Positions 1 to 7,114 of a stretch of DNA of 31,272 bases are shown here, in pieces. Below the pieces are notes generated by a model that saw only the letters and a program-made list of their open reading frames with translations, had not been told where the DNA came from and searched no databases. The DNA lies in contig CAJGBX010000001.1 in assembly GCA_904501685.1 (NCBI GenBank), forward strand, positions 1 to 31,272, in the 5' to 3' direction. The position numbers and the translations under genes were made by a program. The stretch is from Clostridiaceae bacterium. GTDB lineage: Bacteria > Bacillota > Clostridia > Oscillospirales > Acutalibacteraceae. Numbering within the stretch: the first letter of the stretch is position 1; each line of letters starts with the position of its first letter.

Positions 1-219
1 AAAAAAGGCACTAAGGCTCCCGGTGCCGCCGGTAAAATTCACAGTGACTTTGAAAAAGGCTTTATCCGTGCCGAGGTTGTAGCCTTTAAGGATTTGGTTG
101 CCTGCGGTAATGATGACAAGGCACTTATTGCCGCCAGAGAAAAAGGCTTGGTAAGAAGCGAAGGCAAGGAATATGTTATGCAGGACGGCGATGTTGTGCA
201 TTTCCTGTTCAATGTATAA
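1..219 (+). CDS. ychF: YchF-family GTPase/ATPase, C-terminal end (partial)
   Basis: The first 72 codons of the window are open in frame 1 and end at TAA 217-219; the start lies upstream. The peptide carries the YchF C-terminal TGS-like segment: [17 protein letters not shown] near the beginning and the closing block [19 protein letters not shown], which is the standard end of this family. YchF proteins are Obg-like P-loop nucleotidases that prefer ATP, bind ribosomes and act in stress responses. The P-loop domain itself is outside the window. The gene converges on the ABC exporter and is followed at once by a strong hairpin with a T-run. Identity is secure from the C-terminal motif. Confidence 0.93.
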   Translation, partial: KKGTKAPGAAGKIHSDFEKGFIRAEVVAFKDLVACGNDDKALIAAREKGLVRSEGKEYVMQDGDVVHFLFNV

Positions 220-241
220 TTAAAACTCACCGCAATAGTAA

Positions 242-277
242 AAAAGGCTATGACATTCTTTGTCATAGCCTTTTTTG
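242..277. terminator. Bidirectional terminator between ychF and the ABC exporter
   Basis: AAAGGCTATGACA and TGTCATAGCCTTT form a 13-bp stem with a loop of about 4 nt, flanked by an A-run on the left and TTTTTT on the right. It lies between the ychF stop at 219 and the end of the converging minus-strand exporter at 287, so it can end transcripts from both sides. Confidence 0.9.
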
Positions 278-286
278 TTGAGTAAA

Positions 287-2041
287 CTAATTCGCAGAAT
301 ACAGCTTATAAAGCTCGGCATAAATACCGTTCTTTTCAATAAGCTCACTGTGACTTCCGCTTTCCTCAATACCGTTATCGGTCAGCACCAAAATACGGTC
401 AGCATTTTTAATTGTAGTCAAGCGGTGAGCAATAGTAATGGTTGTTCTGCCCTTTGCCAAGCGTTCAAGTGAGCGTTGAATAAGCAATTCACTTTCGTCG
501 TCAAGTGCACTTGTAGCCTCATCCAAAATAAGTATATCTGGGTCTTTTAAGAACACACGTGCAATCGAAATACGTTGCTTTTGTCCACCCGAGAGCTTAA
601 CGCCGCGTTCGCCCACATACGTATTATAACCGTCAGGCAGTTCCTTTATAAATTCATCTGCACCGGCCAATGCCGCCGCCTTACGGATTTCCTCGTCGGT
701 AGCGCCCGGCTTGCCGTAGGCAATATTCTCACGAACAGAGCCCGAGAACAAATAAACATCCTGCTGAACAGTACCTATCCGTTCTCTCAAAGAGGTTTGA
801 GTAACATCGGCAATATTTATGCCGTCAATCAAAATCTCACCCTCAGTAATATCGTAAAACCTTGGAACCAGTGAGCAAAGTGTAGTTTTACCGCCGCCTG
901 AGGGACCGACTAAAGCAATATTTTCACCGGGATTTACCGTTAAATTAAGATTTTTTATAACATCACGTAAATTTTCACTGTAGCGGAAAGAGACATTTTT
1001 AAACTCAATTTTACCGTCGCCCTTTGGTAAGCTAACAGCATTTTTCTTGTCCTTGACTTCGGGGTCGATATCCATAATTTCAGAAAATCGCTCAATACCG
1101 GTCATTCCGCGTTGGAACTGCTCAGCGAACTCAACTATACGTCTGATTGAGGTCATAAGAGTCGTAACAAACATCAAATAAGCAACATAATCAGCCGCAG
1201 TTATTCCGCCATTTTTCAGGAATACTGCACCGACGGCAACAACCAAAATATACATCAAGCCGTCGCAAAGACGTGTACTTGACTGAAAGCCGCCCATTAT
1301 TTTATAAACCTTTGACTTTATTCTCAAAAATTTATCGTTACCTTCATCAAAACGCTCCTGCTCGTGTTCTTCCATAGCAAAGGACTTTACCACACGTACA
1401 CCGAGCAGACTATCCTCAACCTGAGAATTAAGTTCACCGACCTGCCGACGTGATTCCCTGAAGCCAGCCTTCATTTTGCGATTAAAGGTCATAAGCACAA
1501 GTATCATCGGCGGAATCGCGGCAAAAATTATAAGCGTCAGCGGTACACTCATTGTGCAAAGAATTATGAAGGCCGAAATAATCTTAATACCGGCAATAAA
1601 AAACTCCTCAGGACAATGATGTGCAAACTCGGTAACATCAAACAGGTCACTGGTCATTCTGGACATCAAGGTGCCCACCTTAGCACTGTCATAATAAGAA
1701 AACGACAGTTTTTGTAAATGACGAAACAAATCGTGACGCATATCGGTCTCGATTTTAGTACCCATAACATGACCGTAGGTTGCCATATAATAGTTTGCGG
1801 CAGTATCAATCACACGCAAAACAAGATACAACACTGTACATTTTACAATCAACCCTGCCGTAAGAGTTGCCAAATCACTGGTGGCTCTATCGGTAATTTC
1901 ACGCACCAGCATAGGCAGTACAAGCTCACAAACAGTAGTCAGAGCCGCACAAAAAAGGTCAAATATCAAAACCCATTTGTATTTTTTATAATACGGCAGA
2001 AATCTGCGAACAAGACCGCCCTTTTTGTTTTCCTTGGACAT
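287..2041 (-). CDS. ABC transporter, fused permease and ATPase (exporter type)
   Basis: An ATP-driven exporter half-transporter in the inner membrane, expected to work as a dimer. The N-terminal half (about residues 20-320) is a six-helix ABC exporter membrane domain. The C-terminal half is the nucleotide-binding domain, with Walker A GPSGGGKTT near residue 380, signature LSGGQKQR near 483, Walker B ILILDEATSALDDE near 505 and H-loop TIAHRLTT. I chose ATG at 2041 (584 aa), which has GGGGA six bases upstream. A GTG at 2053 would add four residues but has no ribosome binding site. It is the last gene after mgtE, a glycosyltransferase and galT, 36 nt from galT. The substrate cannot be told from sequence; lipid, peptide or drug export are all possible for this subfamily. 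Confidence 0.93.
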   Translation of the reverse strand: MSKENKKGGLVRRFLPYYKKYKWVLIFDLFCAALTTVCELVLPMLVREITDRATSDLATLTAGLIVKCTVLYLVLRVIDTAANYYMATYGHVMGTKIETDMRHDLFRHLQKLSFSYYDSAKVGTLMSRMTSDLFDVTEFAHHCPEEFFIAGIKIISAFIILCTMSVPLTLIIFAAIPPMILVLMTFNRKMKAGFRESRRQVGELNSQVEDSLLGVRVVKSFAMEEHEQERFDEGNDKFLRIKSKVYKIMGGFQSSTRLCDGLMYILVVAVGAVFLKNGGITAADYVAYLMFVTTLMTSIRRIVEFAEQFQRGMTGIERFSEIMDIDPEVKDKKNAVSLPKGDGKIEFKNVSFRYSENLRDVIKNLNLTVNPGENIALVGPSGGGKTTLCSLVPRFYDITEGEILIDGINIADVTQTSLRERIGTVQQDVYLFSGSVRENIAYGKPGATDEEIRKAAALAGADEFIKELPDGYNTYVGERGVKLSGGQKQRISIARVFLKDPDILILDEATSALDDESELLIQRSLERLAKGRTTITIAHRLTTIKNADRILVLTDNGIEESGSHSELIEKNGIYAELYKLYSAN

Positions 2042-2077
2042 CTGAATCCCCACTTTTATAGAAATAAATGTTTGCTT

Positions 2078-3571
2078 TTATTCATTGACAGCGTCAACAA
2101 ACCTTAAGAATGCCGACCTGCCATGGGAAGTCAGCTTATAAACACCGGCGTGCTCCAAAACCTTTTTGAACACCTCGCCTATCTCGTCACGGATAATTGA
2201 ATCCACATTTTCAGCAGTTACATCGGTATACTTTTTCAAAAACTCGTTTACCCAATCGGCATGCTTTTCGGTGATTTCATCAGCATAAAGGTCGGCACCT
2301 TCTACGATTTTTTCACCCAAAACACGCATTTCCTCCTTAAGTCTTGACGGCAAAACAGCAAGACCCATAACCTCAATAAGACCAATGTTTTCCTTTTTGA
2401 TATGGTGCAGTTCTGTGTGAGGATGATAAACGCCCAAAGGATGCTCCTCGGTTGTGATATTGTTACGAAGCACCAAATCAAGCTCAAATTCATTGCCGTT
2501 TTTACGGGCAATCGGAGTAATTGTATTATGCGGTGTACCCTCAGTTTCAGCAAAAACGAAAGCGTCCTCATCGGTATAGCCACGCCATTTAAGTAAAATC
2601 TTATCAGCCAACTCAATTAGTCTGTCGGGGTCAGCCGCACTCAAACGGATAACCGACATAGGCCATTTTACAATGCCTGCCTTAACATCCTCAAAATCTC
2701 TGAACTCAACCTCTTTATCAATCGGTGCCTTTGCCATAGCAAAGGTATAATGACCGCCCTGAAAATGGTCGTGAGTCAAAATCGAGCCGCCGACTATCGG
2801 TAAATCGGCATTTGAGCCGACAAAATAATGCGGAAAAAGGGCAACAAAATCGAGCAGCTTTTTAAAGGTTGCGCGGTTAATTGCCATAGGTGTATGCTCT
2901 GAATTAAACACGATACAATGCTCGTTATAGTATACATAAGGTGAATACTGCAGCATCCAAGGAGTATTATTTATAACCATTGGGATAATGCGGTGGTTTT
3001 GACGTGCAGGGTGGTTCATTCGACCGGCGTAACCCTCATTCTCCTTACACAGCAGGCACTTAGGATAACCGCTCTGTTTTGAGAGCTTTGCAGCCGCAAT
3101 AGCCTTGGGGTCCTTTTCAGGCTTGGAAAGATTAATAGTAATATCCAAGTCACCGTATTCGGTTGAAGTAACCCACTTTACGTCCTTTTTAATACGGTAA
3201 CGGCGAATATAATCGGTATCACAGCTTAATTTATAATAGTAATCGGTAGCCGCCTTAGGACTTAGCTCATACTTATTCCAAAATGTACTTATTACCTCAG
3301 ACGGACGAGGCACCAATGCACCCATAATTTTAGTATCAAACAAATCCCTTGCGGTAATATTATCCTCTAAAAGTCCGTTTTCTATACCGTATGTAATGAA
3401 GCTGCAAAGAATAGTCTCCAAATCGGTTGAGGTAACGGTTTCAGGCTCAGAATACTCGTCCAAGCCTAAAATTTCAAGCAATCGGTTGACTGTATACACC
3501 TTATCCTCTGTGGTAATAAGTCCGGTTTCCACACCGTACTCAACTAAATTTTTAATAGCATTATTTATCAT
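2078..3571 (-). CDS. galT: UDP-glucose--hexose-1-phosphate uridylyltransferase, class II GalT
   Basis: The Leloir-pathway enzyme that swaps UMP between UDP-glucose and galactose-1-phosphate. Its 497 aa match the longer Firmicute class II GalT rather than the ~350-aa E. coli type. Hallmarks are the block HPARQNHRIIP at about 187, NSEHTPMAINR at about 223, and THDHFQGGHYTF at about 266, with the histidine cluster at H267, H269 and H274 expected to include the UMP-carrying residue. The ATG is preceded by AAGGGATAAAGCT. It lies 14 nt downstream of the glycosyltransferase in the same orientation, so the two are probably co-transcribed. No galK or galE is in the window, so the full galactose pathway must be completed elsewhere; supply of UDP-sugars for glycosylation is an alternative role. 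Confidence 0.95.
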   Translation of the reverse strand: MINNAIKNLVEYGVETGLITTEDKVYTVNRLLEILGLDEYSEPETVTSTDLETILCSFITYGIENGLLEDNITARDLFDTKIMGALVPRPSEVISTFWNKYELSPKAATDYYYKLSCDTDYIRRYRIKKDVKWVTSTEYGDLDITINLSKPEKDPKAIAAAKLSKQSGYPKCLLCKENEGYAGRMNHPARQNHRIIPMVINNTPWMLQYSPYVYYNEHCIVFNSEHTPMAINRATFKKLLDFVALFPHYFVGSNADLPIVGGSILTHDHFQGGHYTFAMAKAPIDKEVEFRDFEDVKAGIVKWPMSVIRLSAADPDRLIELADKILLKWRGYTDEDAFVFAETEGTPHNTITPIARKNGNEFELDLVLRNNITTEEHPLGVYHPHTELHHIKKENIGLIEVMGLAVLPSRLKEEMRVLGEKIVEGADLYADEITEKHADWVNEFLKKYTDVTAENVDSIIRDEIGEVFKKVLEHAGVYKLTSHGRSAFLRFVDAVNE

Positions 3572-3585
3572 AGCTTTATCCCTTT

Positions 3586-4587
3586 TTATTTTGAAAATTT
3601 GCCCTTTAAAACAAATATAATATCACCTATTAATCCACGAAAATGTATTGTTGCAACACTTCTTAAATGCATATAGCAAAAGAAGTTTTTAAAGCACGGC
3701 AAAAGCCGTTTAGCGTAAAGTATTTTTTCGCGGTTTTCACAAAAACGGTCAAGATATTTTAAAAACTTAACCTGCTTTTTACTTTTTTTGTCACAGTATT
3801 TCTTATTTATATCCCTTTGAGCCGACTGCATTTTAAGGACACTTAATCGAACATCTTCACTACCCCGCATTTTAAGCGGTCCAAAGGAATCCTCAATTGC
3901 AAGACCTATGGTATTATTCCCGTGCTGACGGTAGCCTATCAACGGCTTATTATAAAACCTTAAACCACCCTTTGAGGCCGCTATAATATTAAGCTCCCAA
4001 TCGTGCGGCATTATACATTCTGAGGTCTTAATATACTGCTCAACGACCTCTCGCCTGAACGCCGAGGTGCAGCCGGGTGAAATATTGTACTGCAATATTT
4101 GCTCTAATCCGATAGGCTTTAGCTCTTCGTCAGTGATACCGTCTCTAATCAACCCGTGATTAGAGGTATTTTTCTTGCCGGTACCAAACGGCACAAGCAT
4201 ATCCCCATTTGAATCAATCATATCAAACGAGCTATTTACAGACATCACACTGTCATCATTCTCAAAAACCGCAACCAGTTTTTCAATTTTTTCCTTGTAC
4301 CAAACATCATCCTGGTCGCAAAGAAAAATTACATCACCGGTACACAGCTTTAAGCAGTTATAAAAATTACGCCTATAGCCTTTATTTACTTCGGCAACCA
4401 CAAGTCTCCAGTCTAAATTATGCTCCGAAATATAATTTTTTACAAAATTGACAGTGCCATCGGTCGAACAGTCATCAATAATCACAACCTCATCCGGTTG
4501 CCTTGTATTTTCAAGCAAGGAATCAAGCTGATATTTTAAAAACCTTTCGCCGTTATAGGTTGCCAACGCCACCGAGACCGTCACCAA
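3586..4587 (-). CDS. Family 2 glycosyltransferase
   Basis: A GT-A fold sugar transferase using a nucleotide-sugar donor, probably at the cytoplasmic face of the membrane. The N-terminus SVALATYNGERFLKYQLDSL is the typical GT2 opening. An acidic motif IDDCSTDG follows at about residue 37, then the metal/donor motif LCDQDDVWY at about 90. The C-terminal third is basic with no clear membrane helix. The frame opens with TTG (4587) followed directly by GTG (4584). The AAAGGGGTGG ribosome binding site fits either, so the exact start is uncertain by one codon. It sits 14 nt after mgtE and 14 nt before galT. The acceptor is unknown; rhamnan, exopolysaccharide or lipid glycans are typical for the family. 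Confidence 0.9.
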   Translation of the reverse strand: MVTVSVALATYNGERFLKYQLDSLLENTRQPDEVVIIDDCSTDGTVNFVKNYISEHNLDWRLVVAEVNKGYRRNFYNCLKLCTGDVIFLCDQDDVWYKEKIEKLVAVFENDDSVMSVNSSFDMIDSNGDMLVPFGTGKKNTSNHGLIRDGITDEELKPIGLEQILQYNISPGCTSAFRREVVEQYIKTSECIMPHDWELNIIAASKGGLRFYNKPLIGYRQHGNNTIGLAIEDSFGPLKMRGSEDVRLSVLKMQSAQRDINKKYCDKKSKKQVKFLKYLDRFCENREKILYAKRLLPCFKNFFCYMHLRSVATIHFRGLIGDIIFVLKGKFSK

Positions 4588-4601
4588 AAGTCACCACCCC
4601 T

Positions 4602-5966
4602 TTAAATTGTCAAAATATTCATCGCGATAAAAAAGTATACAATAAGAGATATAACATCGACAATCGTCGTAATAAACGGACTTGCCATTACTGCAGGGTC
4701 TAATTTTACCGCCCGAGCTAAAATCGGCAAAGCACAACCGACTATTTTAGCCACAAAAACCGTTACCATAAGAGTCAGGCTTATAACCCACATTTCTAAA
4801 TAAGAAACATCAATTTTAAGCAGAAGATTATCAATAAAATAAACCTTTGCAAAACCGGATATTGCCAAGGTTACACCACATAGCACAGCTACCCGAAGTT
4901 CCTTCCACAACACCTTTAAAATATCGCGAAGCTCAATCTCTCCGACCGCAATACCGCGAATAACGGTAGCTGATGACTGTCCGCCCGCGTTACCGCCGGT
5001 ACCCATAAGCATCGGTATAAAGGAAATCAGCACCGGAAAAACACTTAAAGCCTTTTCAAAGGAATTAATAATGACACCGGTAAAGGTGGCCGACAGCATC
5101 AAAAGCATCAACCACGGGATTCTTGTTTTCCATATATTAAAAACGCCGGTTTTCAGATAAGGCTTATCGGTCGAGGTAATAGCCGCCATACGCTCAATAT
5201 CCTCGGTTGCCTCTTCCTCCATAACATCCATAGCGTCATCAACCGTAACAATACCGACTATTCTTTGTTCCTTATCGACAACCGGTAAGGCCAGAATATC
5301 GTACTTTGAAAACATTTGAGCAACTATTTCCTTATCCTCATAAGCATCAACCGAAACAACATTGGTTTCCATAATTTTAAAAACCTGCTCATTGGAATCG
5401 GCAAGCAATAAATCCTTGACCGAAACTGTACCGACCAGCCTTCTGCGGTTGGTTACATAGCAGGTATAAACCGTTTCCTTGTTTATACCCTCACGCCGAA
5501 TTTTTTCAAAGCACTGCTCAACGGTCAAATCCTCACTCAAAGATACATATTCAACCGTCATAACACTGCCTGCACTGTCCTCAGGGTACTTTAAAAGCTC
5601 ATTAATCTGACGACGCACACCTGCAGGTGCCGCCTTTAAAATACGTGCAACAACATTAGCGGGCATTTCTTCAATAATATCAACCGTATCATCCAGCCAA
5701 AGGTTATTTATAATCTCCTTTAGCTCAACATCACTGAAGCTTTTAATCAAAAACTCCTGCGTTTCGGAATCCATATACGAAAATGCATCACCCGCCAAAT
5801 CCTTAGGTAAAAATCTGAATACCAAGGGAATCTTTGTGTGCTCAAGCTCACAAATCAGCTCACCTAAATCAGGCGGATTCATATCATTTAAAATTTCACG
5901 CAATTCTTTAAACGAGCGTGAATCAACAAGTTGGCCTATTCTGGCCAATAACTCTTCTTTTTCCAT
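4602..5966 (-). CDS. mgtE: Magnesium transporter MgtE
   Basis: An Mg2+ channel/transporter of the inner membrane, gated by cytoplasmic Mg2+. The order is the usual one: an acidic helical N domain (about 1-130) with GELICELEHTKIP and EEMPANVVARIL, a pair of CBS domains (about 135-255) with GSVMTVEYVSL and GIVTVDDAMDVMEEEATED, a plug helix, then five membrane helices ending at about 454, including the GTGGNAGGQSSATVIRG pore motif. I chose ATG at 5966 because GAGGAGG sits eight bases upstream; a longer frame to 6029 runs into the leader structure. It is the first gene of a four-gene run and follows a ~220-nt structured leader (described separately), so control by intracellular Mg2+ at the RNA level is likely in addition to gating. 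Confidence 0.96.
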   Translation of the reverse strand: MEKEELLARIGQLVDSRSFKELREILNDMNPPDLGELICELEHTKIPLVFRFLPKDLAGDAFSYMDSETQEFLIKSFSDVELKEIINNLWLDDTVDIIEEMPANVVARILKAAPAGVRRQINELLKYPEDSAGSVMTVEYVSLSEDLTVEQCFEKIRREGINKETVYTCYVTNRRRLVGTVSVKDLLLADSNEQVFKIMETNVVSVDAYEDKEIVAQMFSKYDILALPVVDKEQRIVGIVTVDDAMDVMEEEATEDIERMAAITSTDKPYLKTGVFNIWKTRIPWLMLLMLSATFTGVIINSFEKALSVFPVLISFIPMLMGTGGNAGGQSSATVIRGIAVGEIELRDILKVLWKELRVAVLCGVTLAISGFAKVYFIDNLLLKIDVSYLEMWVISLTLMVTVFVAKIVGCALPILARAVKLDPAVMASPFITTIVDVISLIVYFFIAMNILTI

Positions 5967-6190
5967 TTTTGTCCTCCTCTCTCTTAAGACAAAAGCCGTC
6001 TTAAGGTCAAATGCTATGCACTCAACCAAGCAGTTCGCAAGAAAGGTACAAAACTTTTCGAGGCTACCTTAAAACAAAACAGACTGCTGTCGTTTTTTTA
6101 TACTACCTCGGGGCTTTATACCACTACTGTTACTGCCAGCGTCCATTTTTATACTCACCTCTTAAAATAAAATTATCAGCCTGAAAAACT
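5967..6190 (-). promoter_or_regulatory. Structured mgtE leader, candidate Mg2+-responsive RNA switch
   Basis: The transcript from the promoter at 6197-6226 has about 220 nt before the mgtE start. Read on the minus strand, CTTAAGAC (6005-5998) can pair perfectly with GTCTTAAG (5990-5983). Alternatively TTTTGTCTT (5994-5986) can pair with AGGACAAAA (5975-5967), burying half of the ribosome binding site (CCTCCT on + at 5973-5978). The two hairpins share bases and exclude each other. The upstream TTTTAA/GGT segment (6167-6157) can pair with ACCTTAAGA (6007-5999), which would take away the first arm and favour the closed form. mgtE genes are often controlled by M-box riboswitches. The 5' GGTGAG is reminiscent, but the rest does not match the M-box consensus well enough for me to assign it. 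Confidence 0.55.
6069..6146 (-). CDS. Possible 25-residue leader peptide in the mgtE leader
   Basis: Within the leader an ATG at 6146 opens 25 codons ending in TAA at 6071-6069. A good ribosome binding site, AGAGGTGAG, ends seven bases before the ATG. The peptide starts MDAGSNSSGIKPRG and continues basic (IKKRQQ) before a short hydrophobic end. It has no membrane helix. It could be a translated leader peptide whose ribosome occupancy changes the downstream hairpins, as known for Mg2+ transporter leaders in enteric bacteria. Equally it may be chance coding inside a structured RNA, since the ribosome binding site bases also fit the proposed closing helix. No homolog is recognised. Confidence 0.35.
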   Translation of the reverse strand: MDAGSNSSGIKPRGSIKKRQQSVLF

Positions 6191-6196
6191 AATCCA

Positions 6197-6226
6197 ATTA
6201 TACATTCGTCAACAAATATTTGTCAA
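6197..6226 (-). promoter_or_regulatory. Sigma-A promoter of the mgtE operon
   Basis: Minus strand TTGACA (6226-6221), 18-bp spacer, TATAAT (6202-6197): perfect hexamers. The -35 overlaps the 12-bp palindrome ACAAATATTTGT, a possible operator. The promoter begins only a few bases from the stop codon of the upstream PstS-like gene, which has no terminator of its own that I can see. Confidence 0.85.
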
Positions 6227-6228
6227 CA

Positions 6229-7098
6229 TTATTGTAACTCAATTCCCAATGAAGTTTTCCCCTGGTTTGACAAGAGCCAATCATATAAAACTCTTACATT
6301 ATTCCCTGCCGCCTCGGACGAGCGAATTGTCACACCAACAGGAAAGCTTAACGGATACTGACCGTTTTTAATTGTTTCGGCATCAGGTGTAACATTATCA
6401 ATTTTTACCGGTGTAATAGTACCGTTGTTAAAGTTACCGGCAAGGCTGAACAATGTATAGCCTATGGCTCCTTTGCGGTTATCAAAGTCGATTTCTGCTT
6501 CAAATTCACCGTCAGCAGTAGTAATAGTTTTATATACAAAAGGTACCGTCACATCAGCGGCAATATACTGCTCAAAAGCATTTTGAGCTGCCGTTCCCGA
6601 CTTAGCACCAAATAAAGTAACCGAAGCGTCACTTCCGCCAAGGGCATTCCAATTAGATACTTCACCTTTGTAAACCGAGGCTATCTGCTCCTTAGTCAGA
6701 CCGTCGGGATTTAAGCCGTTTCCCATAAACACCAAGGCATCACGCTTTAATTCGGTTGTTGTAAGCTCTAAAGCAGTTTTATCAAGCTCTGCCGTAACGG
6801 CTTTGCCGTAGCCGTGAGCGATAACAATATCACATTCACCGGCAATCAGCTTTAAATAGCACTCATCAGTAGTATTACATACAGTAATACTTAGCTTTGC
6901 CTCCTCACTGCTGACACCCAAAACCGCCGATGCAAAATACTCACCAAGACGTTGGCTATAAGGTGTTACGCAAACTCTCGGAAAGTTTTCCTTAGTAAAC
7001 CTTACACTTCCGTCAGCCAAACGGTCCGGCTCCTTTTTATCGCAGGCGACCGAAAACAGCATAAGTACAGATAAAACTATCAAAATAAATCTTTTCAT
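6229..7098 (-). CDS. PstS-like substrate-binding lipoprotein
   Basis: A 289-aa extracytoplasmic lipoprotein of the phosphate-binding (PBP-like) superfamily. The N-terminus MKRFILIVLSVLMLFSVAC is a lipoprotein signal with the lipidated cysteine at C19. The mature part shows the PstS-type order: a GECDIVIAHG segment, then LTKEQIASVYKGEVSNWNAL, then GAKSGTAAQNAFEQYI, corresponding to the GSGT ligand loop, and GAIGYTLFSL. ATG at 7098 was chosen over an upstream start at 7224 because AAGGAG lies nine bases upstream and the signal peptide begins there. It follows the WG-repeat lipoprotein by 16 nt. No pstC, pstA or pstB is nearby, so this may be an orphan binding or sensing protein; the ligand could be phosphate or another oxyanion. 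Confidence 0.85.
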   Translation of the reverse strand: MKRFILIVLSVLMLFSVACDKKEPDRLADGSVRFTKENFPRVCVTPYSQRLGEYFASAVLGVSSEEAKLSITVCNTTDECYLKLIAGECDIVIAHGYGKAVTAELDKTALELTTTELKRDALVFMGNGLNPDGLTKEQIASVYKGEVSNWNALGGSDASVTLFGAKSGTAAQNAFEQYIAADVTVPFVYKTITTADGEFEAEIDFDNRKGAIGYTLFSLAGNFNNGTITPVKIDNVTPDAETIKNGQYPLSFPVGVTIRSSEAAGNNVRVLYDWLLSNQGKTSLGIELQ

Positions 7099-7114
7099 AA
7101 TTATAATCTCCTTA

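Noticed and set aside
5967..6190. Firm call of an M-box (ykoK) Mg2+ riboswitch upstream of mgtE
   Set aside because: The position and GGTGAG are suggestive, but the conserved internal blocks of the M-box could not be aligned convincingly by eye, so it is given only as a structured candidate switch.
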